Assembly (NCBI GenBank): GCA_037157565.1
Contig: JAZHRO010000003.1
Coordinates: 36,841,001-36,905,000, forward strand
DNA length: 64,000 nucleotides
Origin: Thalassia testudinum
Taxonomy: Eukaryota > Streptophyta > Magnoliopsida > Alismatales > Hydrocharitaceae
Direction: 5' to 3'
Positions 46,489 to 58,740 of this stretch are shown piece by piece. Below the pieces are notes generated by a model that saw only the letters and a program-made list of their open reading frames with translations, was not told the DNA's origin and searched no databases. How positions within the stretch are numbered: the first letter of the stretch is position 1; each line of letters begins with the position of its first letter. The translations under genes were made by a program, and so were the position numbers.

Positions 46489-49400
46489 TGATGAGACACT
46501 CATCATGATCTCTAATTACCCCTAATTAACTAGTCTTCCTAGTTAATTAGCTAAGGTTATGAATTTATAAGGGTTAATTATAGAATAAGGGATATTTAGT
46601 CAAGGACCTTTAAATAAGTTAAAAATGACATTTTATCATTCAATTAACATTATTAATAATTTAGATAATAATTGGACTCGAAATCCTATTAATCATTCCC
46701 TTAATTAATAAGATAAGTAACTTAAATATAATGTATACCTAAGTATGTAATAACTTAAGTGATTTTACTTAATCTAATAAATTAACCTAAAAAGGTCAAA
46801 AATGTAAATTCAAGGTGTAAACATAATATTTACCTTATTTACTAACATATATAAAAAGTTGAAAAAGATCTAAATTAAAATAAACCTTCAAAACCTGGGT
46901 TTACATTTTAGTCCTTACTTTTCATTACAGTCGGGTCCTTATTTCTCACATAGCTCCTCAAGTTTTATTACTTTTATGTCCCTCTTCATCTTCTTCTTCT
47001 TCTTCTTCTCCAGCCGAATGAACGGCTGGCGGCAGAGAGTCACCCCACCGCGCGATCACTACTCTGCCGACATCATTCCTCTTTGTCCAAGCTCTTGCAG
47101 CTTGCGCTCACCACCTCCACTTGATCCACCGGCCTGGATTAACTGAGAATCCTATTTTTCAGTGGGAGATAACCTCACCGTCGTCGGAGACAACGACAGA
47201 GGTTAAGCTCCTCGAGCTCCTTCTTCGGCCAGACCCCGCCACTCTCTTCGCCACAAACTGCTATAAATACCCCCTCACACCTCTGATTTTATTCAAGTTG
47301 GCTCCCCTCCCTCTTTTAACACTGCAGCCGACCCAATAGGCTATTCGTCCAAAACTCCGGTGACTTCCCATTCCATTTTCCAACTTCCTCCATCCATCTT
47401 AAGCACCAGAGGAGATCCACCGTGGTCTTCCGCACCTCTGACACAGGCGCCGACCCTAGGATTCCTCTGCTTCACCTCAAATTCACCCGCCGAAGATCTT
47501 TCTTCCACCCTCTGATTTCGTCGTCCGCCATGAGACTTCGGCGGAACCCTATTGACCCCTTTGTCATGGTAACAGTAGATTAGGAGTAGGAGTAGGCTAG
47601 CATAGTTAGTTTAGTTAGTTAGGTTAGAGTAATTTCATATTTTTAGTTTCATCTTCTCCGACTCCGGCGAGTTCCTTGAGCTCGCCAGAGCTTCAATTTT
47701 GTCTTATAATTCACTGTCCATCTTCCTGTATCTTCCATGATCACTTCTAAATCACTTAATCGTTTAATTGAATCACCTATTCGCCTAATTCAAATCTCAC
47801 CTTTACTGACTACTGACACTGTGTATGGTGATAGTATTCAACCTAATTTCACCTTCATGGCTTCTTCATCAACTATTCACCACCTATGAACCCTAATCGA
47901 CACTATAATACCTATTATTATCATCTATAAATTAAACGCCCAAATTTTAATTAAGTTCCTGAGCTCGCTATCCATGGCGGCTCAGGAACAGTTCAAACTG
48001 TAAATTCAATATATACTTATGAATATTAACATCTGTTGACTTGATTTAACCTCTCAACCGAGTGGTTAAACAAGTCCTGAGCTTTAACCGCCCAGATCTT
48101 TAAGAAAACAAACTTACTGACAAATATTACATTTTAATGAACAAATGAGGAATTAAATGTGATACTGAGGTTCCTTGTAACCTCAGGATCCTTTTTGAAT
48201 AAAAAATGGTTAGTTTTATCAATCTGTACATACAATTTTATATTTTCTGGACTCATTGGAGCTCCGGTGAGCCAAAATTGTGTTACAGCCTCTAGAACTT
48301 GCTGAGTAGCTCCAGAATAGTATAATAAGGATCACTGATTGTTTTGAAGATATTTATTTGAGGATTTAACCACTGGAGCTATAGATTTGACTGCATCTCC
48401 TCCAACTCCAGCAGAGTTGGAGAAGTTTGTTAGGAAAGATCTAAAGAGCATTTAAGGAACTCAGAAGCTTCAGTGCAATGCACTGAAGCTGTTTAATTCT
48501 TTAAAACACTGTAGCAATCTCTGAATGATTCTATCGAACACACACCTTTTTCAGTTCAGGCGGTGAGCCTGAAACCCTAGGAATCAAGGTTAAAGCAACT
48601 TTCTGAAGATCTGAATGAGTTTCTGAGGTTGAAGCGACTCTATTTGAGGCTTTGATTTCTTGGGAGGAAGCTTTAAACAGAAAGTCAATTTTCGAGCCTG
48701 CATAGTCAAGCATGAGTCTGTTAATGGAGATCTGAGCTTGAATTGAGGAATTGAGATGTGAAAATTGTTTCTTGGAACTTATTTGATGATCTGAAAGTGA
48801 TCAAAGTGAGCTCAGGTTAATGAATGTGTGAGTATTTAGTTTCTGCCAATTTGGGTTACTTTCGAACCCAAACCAATAAGAGAAGCATTCTGATGAAATT
48901 TGAATTTAAAACCTGTCCAGATTGATCTGTTATAACCCTTAGAATTAATCTAAATTGATTAGAAACACTTTTAAGTGTCTGTTGCACATATTGATGTCTG
49001 AAAATTCAAACTCTGAAGCTTTCAGAGAAGTGAAGAGCTTCTCTGGTGGTTCTGAAGGTCTTAAGAGCTTGAAACCTATTCTAAAAGAGGCGGAATCACT
49101 TATATAACATGTACATACCTTTAAATAAAAGAGAGAAGTCCATCTGAGGATTCTCCTGACTTAATTTCACTTCCAGGATAGTAGAAACCCCATAGGAACC
49201 CCTGATTTCATCTTTTAAATTGAAAAGGAAAACATCATTAAAACATTAAATTGACCCTGTAATTGTGTAGATTACCCTTAGAGCTTTTCAACAAACTTGA
49301 AATCACTCAATTTGGAGTTCTAGGTAGAATGTTATGAACATTTGAATTTGGGTCTGGAAGGGGTAGGATAGTCCCACCTCAGTTGTTCATGGGCATGCGC

Positions 49401-50419
49401 CTGGGGATAAAAATAATTCGTTGCATGGCCTCTGCAGTCGTCAACGCTCGATGCACCGGTTACCGATTCCATCTGATCTGAGCATTGCATGTGTGTGTGT
49501 GCGGGCTTATGCCTGCGGGTCTGCGCCCTTAGGGGTGTGGGATTAGATTGTGCCCTAGGAGGGCGTGAGTGGCCTGCGAGGCCAGGTTGAGCCGATGTGG
49601 CTCGAGACTGTGAATTGATAAAAATGAACCAAAAACAAACCTAATTGAGATTAGGCGAGGATCGAGTAGGGTCTGGTCCCACCCTGGTCTTAGGGTACTG
49701 TGTATCCTCGAAAGGACCTCGCCGCAAATAAAATAACTTTTGGTTAAAAAAGTAAAAAACCCGATTCAGCTGAAAGTTTAAGGAGAAAAGACTAAGGAGT
49801 ATTAAGGAGAAAACTAAGGGAAGAAGAGAAGGTAGGAGAAGACTAAGGGAAGAGAATTAGAGGCATGAAGAGAAGGCAGGAACAAAAGAAGAAAGAGAGT
49901 TCGACAGAAAGAAGAAAATAAGAGAGAAGGAGATGAGAGGCTGAAGAGATAAATAAAAATAAGTGAATTTTTCTTGAATCATTATCTTTTTATTCTTAAT
50001 TGTAAAAAGGCATGTATTAATAGGATAACTTTTAATTGCCTTAATTTCTTGGAATGAAATAAAATTGAAAAACTAGCATGTTTACTTGTTAATAAAGTAG
50101 ATCATTTTGAGTAAATATGTTCTCTTATGGGATTTTGCATATTACTCCATTTTGATTAATATTTTGGCAAAATTCATGTTTTGAAAATCAAACTAGTTAT
50201 ACCTCCTAAACTTATAGAAGAAAATTGGTGAATTTGGAGAATGTTATTATACCTCCCAGTGAACGACCTGGACTCAACCAGTAAAAATTTCTAAAATGTT
50301 AGGTTAATTCGACCCTATACTACACAACCGACACAACTTCAAGTTAACCTAAGTGATTTCTTCTACTCTTAATTAAGTGAAATTAACTTAATTACTGAGT
50401 TGAGTGGAACCATGCATCA
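46489..50419 (+). repeat. 3' LTR of element D
   Basis: Starts TGATGAG-ACA-CTCATCA (perfect 7-bp terminal fold) and ends GCATCA before AGCAT. TATA 47262-47269, hairpin 48466-48490, hairpin array 49501-49716. It is collinear with 33244-37191 and nearly identical over long stretches. Confidence 0.95.
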
Positions 50420-50424
50420 AGCAT

Positions 50425-52858
50425 TTGAGCCCGCCTCTTTGGATTTCAAATTCAACTACAAAGGGAGGAGGAGATGACCATGCAAGGGGAGGCCACCACC
50501 CATTCCACCACCGTGGGCCTCCACAGCCAAGCTCCATCATACTGTGGGCCGGCGGGGTGACAAACCATCGCGCTAAGAGGACGGACTTGACCGCCACCGT
50601 GCACAAGCCCCTTGAAGCTCGCCTATCGTATGTGCATCTACTGATGCACAACTTGTTACCCCTGACCACAGGCACCATCACCATCTTCATCTTCTTCCCC
50701 ATCCTCTATTTTTCCTCTACTTCACAAAAACAAACCAAAAAGCCACGCCATTCCCGCAGCAGCAGGACTGTGTGCGCCCCTTGCTGAGCATCCAGAACAC
50801 CCACAGTTGCCCTCCACGACACCCCGTGCGTGCCACACACCTCTTGTAGCATGAACCACGCACCCGTAGCTCGGTACCCTCGCCTTCCAATTGCACGCGC
50901 AGAGTGCATTCCACCTTTGCCTGCATGCCTTCCTGCAACATGCACCCGCATGCTCTCCAGCTACACTACACCTCCACCATAGTAGGCGCGCGCGCCCACT
51001 TCCAGCAGCTCAGTGCAGCTTCTCCTCCCATGCCTCAGTCGCCGCCGCACCTCCAGCCAGTGCGCCTTAGCCCCTACCGCACACCTGCAGGCACATGTGC
51101 CCACTTCCAGCCCGCACGCACCTCACCACGCCGTTGCCTGCAGCACCTGCCGCACACCCTCCAGCCGCAGCACACGCAAGAGTAGCAACCACAGCTACTG
51201 CTGCTACCCCCTCTCTGCTTCATCCCATCGGCTCCGACCACCATTTTCCATGAGACCACCACCATTGGAAGCGGCGTGGCTCCTTCTCCCTCCGGCGAGC
51301 TCCTCTCCTCCAGCCATCACCCCTCGTGTGCACGTACGCCAAGGGGAGTTCTCCCCTATTTTGCTATAGGAAAATCACAATTAATGATTACATTTCATGC
51401 CATTGCAAGGAAATTAATTTTGATTTATGATTATTTTATTGTGGTGAAATTGCAACTTCATAGTCATGCTTTCTTATAATTGTGTGGCTTTTGTTATTCA
51501 CATCTTTTGACATTGGCTTTGGATTAAGATGTGCACAAATTCTCTCTAATGCATGTCAATTGGAAATTACATAGATTCATCACATATTTATTGAATATTT
51601 CAGTGAGAAAAAATTGCACATATACCCTTACATTTTTGAGTTATTGTGTATCTTCTTTTCGTCGCATTTCACGTCAGATTTGGCTGTGGATTTCGCACTT
51701 AATTGAACGAATACGAGAAAAAAATATTCATGATTTTATTGCATCATTGCCTCCCTCTGGACACGACCCACTCTTCTATGAGTGGTTTAATTTTAATTTT
51801 AATTATTTTATTAAGCAATTTTCCACCACCTTGATCCTACAACGACAAATCATCTTAATACATTTTTCAAAAGTGAAAACCATCTTATCAATAGATGAGT
51901 CCAACAGGAGATTAAACAAAGCCATAAGGCATTTCAAGGCATTTTCAGTGGTAAAGGTGTGCTCTAATAGTACTGAAAATAGCACCAAAATGAAGAAAAT
52001 TTAACTACGTTTCCAAGGAGTCTTGTTGGGCTCGAATTGGAGGTGGATAAAGCCCCGAACCAACCCAAAAACAAGTGCTAGTTCACTTGAACAGACCTAG
52101 ACTAGTTTGGTTTGATAGTCCCAAGCGAACCAGTTTGAGCCACCTGCTCCCCACTCCCCTGATGCGATTCTCACCTGTGCACTTGGGACACACACACGTG
52201 CTACTTCCCCACGCCACACCTCGCCTCGCACTGTGTGCATGCCTCGCATCTCATGCAAGCTGCATCCTCGGATGCTACGCCCCTAGCTACCCACCTAAAG
52301 GTGCATAACGCATAAGAAAAGGATAAGGAAGCACTGATGGGAGATTTATGCAGTTTTATAAATGTGGATTTTAATGTTGTTGCAATGTACAAAACGATCA
52401 GCTTTTAAATTTATATTCCTAGATAGTGGTGGTATGTAAGGTCATCGAAGAAGGCCAATTTGTTAGTCAAATAAGTGATTCTCTCTCTCACTTCTCAAAT
52501 CAACACTTTTCTTTTTGTATTTTGACTTTTGTGAATTTTTATGTTTGGAATTAATTACGATATGAATGCAAAGATAAACTTATGCTAATGAAGACTACGC
52601 CTATCAACTAAATTCTAAGTGACAAGAGATGTCTTCTCTTTTAAGCTCACCCTAGACAAGTGTACCTAGGGTAATTAGAAGAGAGAAGTGGTGGACTAAA
52701 ATTAATAAAGATGCTACTTGAAAATAAAAAACTCAAGAATAGAAAAAGGCACATTGCTATTAAGAAGAAATTTTTACAAACTACCTAGGGAGCTCAACTA
52801 AGTAGAGTTTCCACTTAATTAATCCCTAGGTAGATGAAAGATTCTACTAACATGAATT
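50425..52858. other. Unassigned LTR-like DNA after D (probably begins as the rest of E's LTR)
   Basis: The sequence from 50425 must continue the E LTR that D split. It is GC-rich with CCACC/GCAGC steps to about 51360, then AT-rich to 52060, then mixed. The longer frames here (50404-50787, 51013-51369, 51531-52004) show no domain and look like chance frames in GC-rich or low-complexity LTR sequence. I cannot locate the LTR end or a target duplication, and I recognise no gene. Confidence 0.4.
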
Positions 52859-52888
52859 AAAAAGTAATAAGATCGCGCAAGGAAAAGG

Positions 52889-55114
52889 ATGGGCGATCGG
52901 CGATGGAGAGGGCGAGTGGTGGGCGATCGGCGATGGGCGGAGCGAGGTAGTGGGGCGAATCCATCCAGGGTGGGCGCAGAAGATGAATGGAAGATGTGGA
53001 GATCAAGGGCCTGGAGGAGAAGAGAGCGGTTGTGGCAGGAGAGGTTTTTTAGGTCGTCTGACCGTTCTCAAAGACGTCCTTGGAGGCGGAAGAATGGTGA
53101 TGTTCTCTGCTTCAGATGCAGACAAAGGGGGCATGTGGCTGCGATATGTAAGAATGCTCAGATCTGCTTGGAGTGCAGTGGCGAAGGACACAAAAGCGAT
53201 TTGTGCCCTAGGAGGTTCCCTTTGCGACAATGGCGGGCAGTCTCACGTCCTGTTTGGAGGGTCAAAAATGAACCTCGGCCGCCACCACCACCGATTTTGG
53301 GCAGGCATACAATTGAAGTTGAGATCCCATCTATGAAAGAGATCTCGGCTGCAGAGATCACACTGAGAGGTGCTTTGATTGGGGAGATCATGTCAGGTAG
53401 GCCTTCGATCGAAATGCTTCAGAACCTGGTACTTTCCTTAGATCTTTTGTCTGCGGGCTGGAAAGTTGCTCTGTTATCCCCTTCTCGATTCTTGGTGTAT
53501 GGTTTGGGCATGCTGGATGTTGAGCAATTAATATTTCGTTCAAGTATCTTTAAAGATTTCATTGTGATCTGGAGAATGGTCTCTCCTTTTGATGGGGCAC
53601 TATCTGAACGGCCTCCACAAAGAGTGTCCTCCAGGAGGGTCATCCTTGAGATCTCTGGACTACCACTGCACCTGCGGGTAAAGGGTGTTGTCTCCAAGAT
53701 GCTAGCAGGTTTTGCATCAATCTGTGATGGTTCTGATGTTCTGATTGGAGAAGGAGACATTAGGTCGTTAAGAGTTGAGGTGGAAGTTGCTAATGCTGGT
53801 TCACTTCCAGATTCGATCATTATCAGATGTGGGGGCACCTCTTGGCTTGTTAGGTTAGCTATTATTGGGCAGGTTGATTGCTGTCAAGATAATTCTCCTA
53901 AGGAGAAACCAATGTCTGGAACCAAAAATGAGGTGAGCAAACAATGTGACAGCTGTGGATGCAACCCTGCAGCTGAGGCTTCTGATCTCACAAAGAGGAA
54001 GGAGTGCCACTGTGCTATGGTTGAGAAGGATCAGATGGAAGATGTTGCAACACCTGCTGAAAATAGATCAGTGTTGATAGGCAAAGAGGGTGACTGTCTG
54101 GAGGTTGCTGAGACTGAAGTGGTAAATTCTGAGATGATCTGTAGTATGGAGTTGGGCAGTACAGAAAGGGAGTTGAGGCTTAAAGAACCAAGCCAGATGC
54201 AGCACCTGAGTCCTCCTGCAGTTGAGGTTCCTGAGCCCAAAAAGAGGAAGGACTGCCACTGTGTTATGACTGAGAAGGACCAGATGGAAGATGTTGCAAC
54301 ACCTGCTAAAAATAGATTAGCTCTGATAGTCAAAGAGGGTGATTGTTTATGGGTTTCTGAGACTGTTTTGGCAGAATCTGAGATGAACTGCAGTGTGGAA
54401 TTGGGCACTTTAGAAAGGGAGTTGAGGCTTAAAGGATGCAACCTTGCAGCTGTGGCTCCTGATCTCACAAAGAGGAAGGAGTGACATTGTGCTATGGCTG
54501 AGAAGGATCAGACGGAAGATGTTGCAACACCTGCTAAAATTAGATCAGTGTTGATAGGCAAAGAGGGTGGCTGTCTGGAGGTTGCTGAGAATGAAGTGGC
54601 AAATTCTGAGATGATCTGCAGTATGGAGTTGGGAAGTACAGAAAGGGAGTTGAGGCTTAAAGAACCAAACCAGATGCAGCACCTGAGTCCTCCTGCAGTT
54701 GAGGTTCCTGAGCCCAAAAAGAGGAAGGACTGCCATTGTATTATGGCTGAGAAGGACCTGATGGAAGATGCTGCAACACCTGCTGAAAATAGATTAGCTC
54801 TGATAGTCAAAGTGGGTGATTGTTTAGAGGTTACTGAGATTGATTTGGCAGAGTCTAAGATGAATTGCAGTGTGGAATTGGGCAGTTTAGAAAGGGAGTT
54901 GAGGCTTAAAGAGCAGAGCCAGTTACACTTTGCTACTCCAACTGATTTGCAGTATGGCTGTGGGTCCAAACAAAAGAGGGGCGTGGGCAGATCTCCATAT
55001 GTGCTGCGAAGGAGAAGAAAGGAGCATCCTATTGTGGAGCAAGATATTGCTAAATCTATTATGGTAGAATATGTGGATTGCAAGGTCAATGGGGATCTTT
55101 CAAGTGAGAAATGA
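52889..55114 (+). pseudogene. LINE ORF1: double zinc-knuckle nucleic-acid-binding protein with internal repeats (one nonsense codon)
   Basis: This frame would encode about 741 residues that coat the LINE RNA. The N-terminus (1-70) is Arg/Trp-rich. Two CCHC knuckles follow: C74-x2-C77-x4-H82-x4-C87 and C93-x2-C96-x4-H101-x4-C106. A globular region at about 140-320 is like the DUF4283-type domain of plant LINE ORF1s, judged from its general pattern only. Residues 357-675 are a tandem array: two 159-residue units, each made of two related halves. A basic tail follows. TGA at 54482-54484 stands where the other repeat unit has TGC; the same frame then runs to 55114. ATG 52889 is the first in-frame start. 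Confidence 0.8.
53958..54911 (+). repeat. Nested tandem repeat inside LINE ORF1 (2 x 477 bp)
   Basis: Unit 1 is 53958-54434 and unit 2 is 54435-54911, an exact 477-bp period (159 codons). Each unit contains two diverged sub-units; the shared TGAGAAGGA anchor falls at 54022, 54271, 54499 and 54748, so sub-units are 249 and 228 bp. All lengths are multiples of three. The encoded repeat carries KKRKxCHC, EKDQMEDVATPA and ELGSxERELRLK motifs. Confidence 0.88.
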
Positions 55115-58100
55115 GAGTTTTGTCGTGGAATGTGCGTGGGCTACGCAACAAGCAAAGAAGGGCTTCTCTTTGTAGATATCTCTCTGAGTGGGAGATAGAC
55201 TGTGCCTTTTTACAAGAGACTCACTTGGAGAGGGAGAATGGTCAAGAATGGGACTGTTTCAAACAGTCTGGCCATAGTGATATTGTGGCTAAGGGTGCTG
55301 CTGGTCGGTCTGGTGGTATGGCTTTTTGGTGGAGAAAGTCTGCCATTTCAGTAACTGAGATTTTTCGTGATAGGTTCTTAATTTCCTGCAGGTGTCAATC
55401 TCCCCAAGGTGATATGGAATGGTTTATATCATGTATTTATGGTCCTTGTGTGGCAGCAGAGAGGGTTGGCTTGTGGGAGGAACTTTATGCAATGCATCAA
55501 AGAGTGCAAGAGACTCCATGGCTGTTAGGGGGTGATTTCAATTGTTATCTTTCTGGCGATGACAATCCAGATGGGAGAATGGACAGTTCTTCAACAGGCT
55601 TCCAATTGGCTGTGCAGAACATGGGCTTGACTGAATTTCCTATCAGTGGTGTGGAATATACTTGGAGGAATGGAAGTGGACAGATTTCCAAATTGGACAG
55701 GTTCTTTGGCAGTCCTAGTTTGTTAGAGAGTTTTCAGTTATCAGCTGTTTTGAGCCTTGATAGGCCGTTCTTTGACCACACGCCTTTGGTTTGGGACAGT
55801 GGGGTGAATGCAGACACGGGGTCATATTTAAAACTCAAGAGATCTTGGTTTAGGGAAGAAGGCTTTGTGCAAATGGTTTCTCAGTGGTGGCAGAGCAAGG
55901 ATGTTCAAGGCACTGCCACACAGCAGTTGGCTGCAAAATTGGTTGGTCTGCGTGAAATGTTGAGAGAATATGGGCAGGCTGTGAACCTGATTAGAGACCA
56001 GAAGAGGAAGGAAGCCTTGACAGTCATTAGGGATTTAGATATGAAAGAGTGCAGGTTGAATTTGGACCAACAGGAGCAGTAATTGAGGCAGCAAATGCAA
56101 GCAATTGTGGGGGATGAAGACCTGAAAATTGAAATGGATTGGTGGGAAAAATCCAAACAGCTTTGGCTTAAAGAGGGTGATGCGAACACAAAATTTTTCC
56201 ATCTTGCGGCCAGTGCTAGAAGGAGATTCAACCTTATTTCATCTATTAAAGTTGAAGAAAGAAATATTACCTCGGTTAAGGAGATCAGATCTGAAGCAAC
56301 AAAATTTTTTAAAGAAGCTTCCAAGGCAACTCCAAGAGGTTCATGGAGGATGGCAGCAATGGATTTCCCTTGTGTAAATAATGAACAGAGTGGCATGCTT
56401 GTGACCCCTATTTCTGAACAAGAAGTGCTAAAGGCCATTAAAGATTTAAATAATGAAGGGGCTCCAGGTCCAGATGGTGTTCAGGTGTTTTTCTACAAAG
56501 AGTTATGGAATTTTGTTAAGGTGGATGTAATGAAGGTCATCCATGAGTTTGAAGTGGGTAACTCTGGTTTTGAGAGGCTGAACAGATCCTACCTGTTTTT
56601 GTTGCCCAAGAAATCAAGTGCAGAAAGTTTTTCTGATTACAGACCCATTGCGTTATCAAATTCCATCTACCTTATTATTAGTAAGGTTATTGCTAACAGA
56701 TTGCGGGAGGTTTTAAAGGATTTGATTATGCCTGTTCAATCAACTTTTCTTCCTGGGAGATCATTACAAGAGTCATTCATTGTGGCGCAGGAAATTGTAA
56801 TGGGGTGGCAAAGGAGAAAATCAAAGGCTTTCTTATGGAAAGTAGACTTCTCAAAAGCCTATGATTCTATCTGCTGGTCATACTTGTGGGAGATCCTTAA
56901 AAGGAGGAAATTTCCACCCTTATTGATTCAATGGGTGAAGAGATGCATTACGACAGCCTCTTTTTCCCCATTGATAAATGGTAAACCGTGCCGTTCTTGG
57001 ATTCAGCCCCAATGTGGAGTAAGGCAAGGTTGTCCTATTGCCCCTCTAATTTTTAATCTTGCGATGGATACTTTGGCTAGGTTTGCCTGCAAATTGGCTG
57101 TGGATGGTTTTATAAGGGGGTATTCAATGTCTAATCATAGGGCTCTAGCTCCTATACTTCAGTATGCTGATGATACTGTTTTTCTTGTAGAAGGGGGGAA
57201 GAGAGAAGCGCAGGCTTTGTTACATATGGTTAAATTGTTTGGAGAGGTTTCTGGGCTCAGATTGAATGGAAGTAAATCTTCCCTGGTCTATTTTGGGATG
57301 AATGATGGTTTACAGAATGAGATCTCTGCCACTCTTGGTACACCTGTGGTGCCACTACCGATTAAATATCTGGGTCTGCCTTTGAAATGTTCTAAGCTGA
57401 AGAAAGTAGATTGGTCTTTCCTCTTTGAAAAGATAGCTACAAAATTGGAGGGCTGGAGCAGTAGATACCTATCAAAAGGGGGGAGGTATATATTACTGAA
57501 TTCTGTTGTCACATCGATTCCTGTTTTCTTCTTCTCTATCCTGAGAGCTCCAAATTCTATTTGGAAAAAGCTGGAGGTGATGCGGAAAAGATTCTTTTGG
57601 AAAGGGGCCCCCCATAAAGGGGCTTTCTTTCAACCCTTAAAATGGGAGTTAATTTGCAAACCAAAGAAGCTGGGAGGCATGGGTGTCAGATCCCTTAAGG
57701 AATTCAATGAAGCTTTACTGTTGAAATGGGTTGTTCGGTTACTGCAGGGGGAAAAAAAAACTTTGACAGAAATTATTCAGGACAGTTATGGGAATACCAA
57801 TGATGAGGTAAATCGTCTTAACCCACGTAAACCATCCCCGTTTTGGCTTTCTGTGGTGCGTGCCTTGAAGGAAAATTGGAACTTTTTCAAATCTGTTTTA
57901 GGTGATGGAAAAAGCTTTAAGTTTTGGCTGGAAAATTGGGTGCACGGAGGGACGCTTAAAGATAGGTTCCCCCTTGCTTATGCTGCTGTAGCAAATAAAA
58001 ATGCAGTGGTAGCTGATTATTGGGATGTGGATTCGGAGCAGTGGCTGTTAAATATTGGTGGGAGGAATAATCATGAAATAAGAACACGCGTAGAGAATGA

Positions 58101-58647
58101 ACGTCTCATGCAAGAGCTTGCTGCTTTCAAACCCATGCCTCATGAATATGATACATACAAATGGGAAGGTAATTTTTCTACTGCGGCTGCCTATGACAAA
58201 TTGATAATGTCCTCCAGGATGGCGGAAGATGAAGAAATGGGGAAAAAGCTTTGGAAGTTAAAAATACCATTAAAGTTACAAATTTTCTTATGGCTGTGCA
58301 GGAGGGATGGTTTGATTACTGGAGATCTGAGGCACAGAAGGATGGGGACCCCAACCCAGTTTTGTTATTTGTGTGGGTTGCATAATGATTCTACAGATTA
58401 TATCTTCTCTTCATGTGCTATCACTGATTATGTTTGGAGGAGAGTATGCAATGAGTCCTTACCCACCTGGGGAAATTTGTGGAGTTGTTTGGTAGATGGG
58501 AATAAGCCTTATATACATATGGTGGCGGTTCTGTGGGTGGTATGGAGGGCTAGAAATGAGTGTGTTTTTCAGGAGACCCCAGCTCATGTGGAAAACATTG
58601 TAAATTTTTGCTGGAGGCTCATACAGTACTGGGAGTCGAACTTGTAA
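55111..58647 (+). pseudogene. LINE ORF2: endonuclease-reverse transcriptase (one nonsense codon)
   Basis: This frame would encode about 1178 residues that nick target DNA and copy the LINE RNA there. The APE-type endonuclease is at residues 1-235, with LSWNVRGLRN, FLQETHLE, GGDFNCYL, KLDRFF and the terminal FDHTPLV. RT starts at about residue 430: DYRPIALSN, FLPGRSLQESF, KVDFSKAYDS, GVRQGCPIAPL and catalytic YADDTVFL, then KYLGLPL. A zf-RVT-like Cys/His segment follows near the C-terminus (KIPLKLQIFLW, CYLCG). TAA at 56080-56082, between endonuclease and RT, is the only interruption and the frame is unchanged. ATG 55111 overlaps the ORF1 stop as ATGA. Confidence 0.92.
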
Positions 58648-58684
58648 ATTATTTTTTTATTATCAATAATAGCTCTCCTGGTTT

Positions 58685-58704
58685 GCTATCGGTGATTCGA
58701 TAGC
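58685..58704 (+). other. 3' stem-loop of the LINE
   Basis: GCTATCG (58685-58691) pairs with CGATAGC (58698-58704) around GTGATT, 13-14 bp before the poly(A). Some plant LINEs use a 3' stem-loop for RT recognition; whether this one does is inference. Confidence 0.65.
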
Positions 58705-58740
58705 ATTCCTTTCTTTCAAAAAAAAAAAAAAAAGTAATAA

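Larger units (their letters stand above)
33244..50419 (+). mobile_element. Element D: full-length 17.2-kb Athila-like retrotransposon, youngest LTR element here
   Basis: LTRs 33244-37191 (3948 bp) and 46489-50419 (3931 bp) begin TGATGAG and end CATCA, with AGCAT duplications (33239-33243 and 50420-50424). Internal parts are PBS, 1-kb leader, gag, pol, module 1, a 2.3-kb non-coding 3' region and the polypurine tract. By eye only 3 of the first ~205 LTR bases differ. There is no env-like frame between pol and the 3' LTR. Gag-pol has only a handful of stops and two frameshifts, fewer than B. Confidence 0.95.
52871..58730 (+). mobile_element. L1-type LINE, almost intact, with poly(A) tail and 12-bp target duplication
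   Basis: ORF1 (52889-55114) and ORF2 (55111-58647) are followed by a 70-bp 3' untranslated region with a hairpin and a poly(A) tail to 58730. AAAAAGTAATAA occurs at 52859-52870 and again at the end of the tail (to 58740). Only 18 bp lie before the first ATG, so the 5' end may be slightly truncated. Two nonsense codons are the only coding damage I see, so the insertion is fairly young. Confidence 0.92.

Noticed and set aside
50404..51369. Possible host exon in a GC-rich segment with Pro/His-rich frames
   Set aside because: Frames overlap on both strands without domain, splice pattern or conserved copy; the site is inside split LTR DNA.
51531..52004. 157-residue frame with a plausible start
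   Set aside because: No motif recognised, AT-rich, Phe/Ile/Asn-heavy; probably chance in LTR-like sequence.
54482..54484. ORF1 TGA as a programmed recoding site
   Set aside because: The paired repeat unit has TGC at the same codon, so a simple point mutation explains it.
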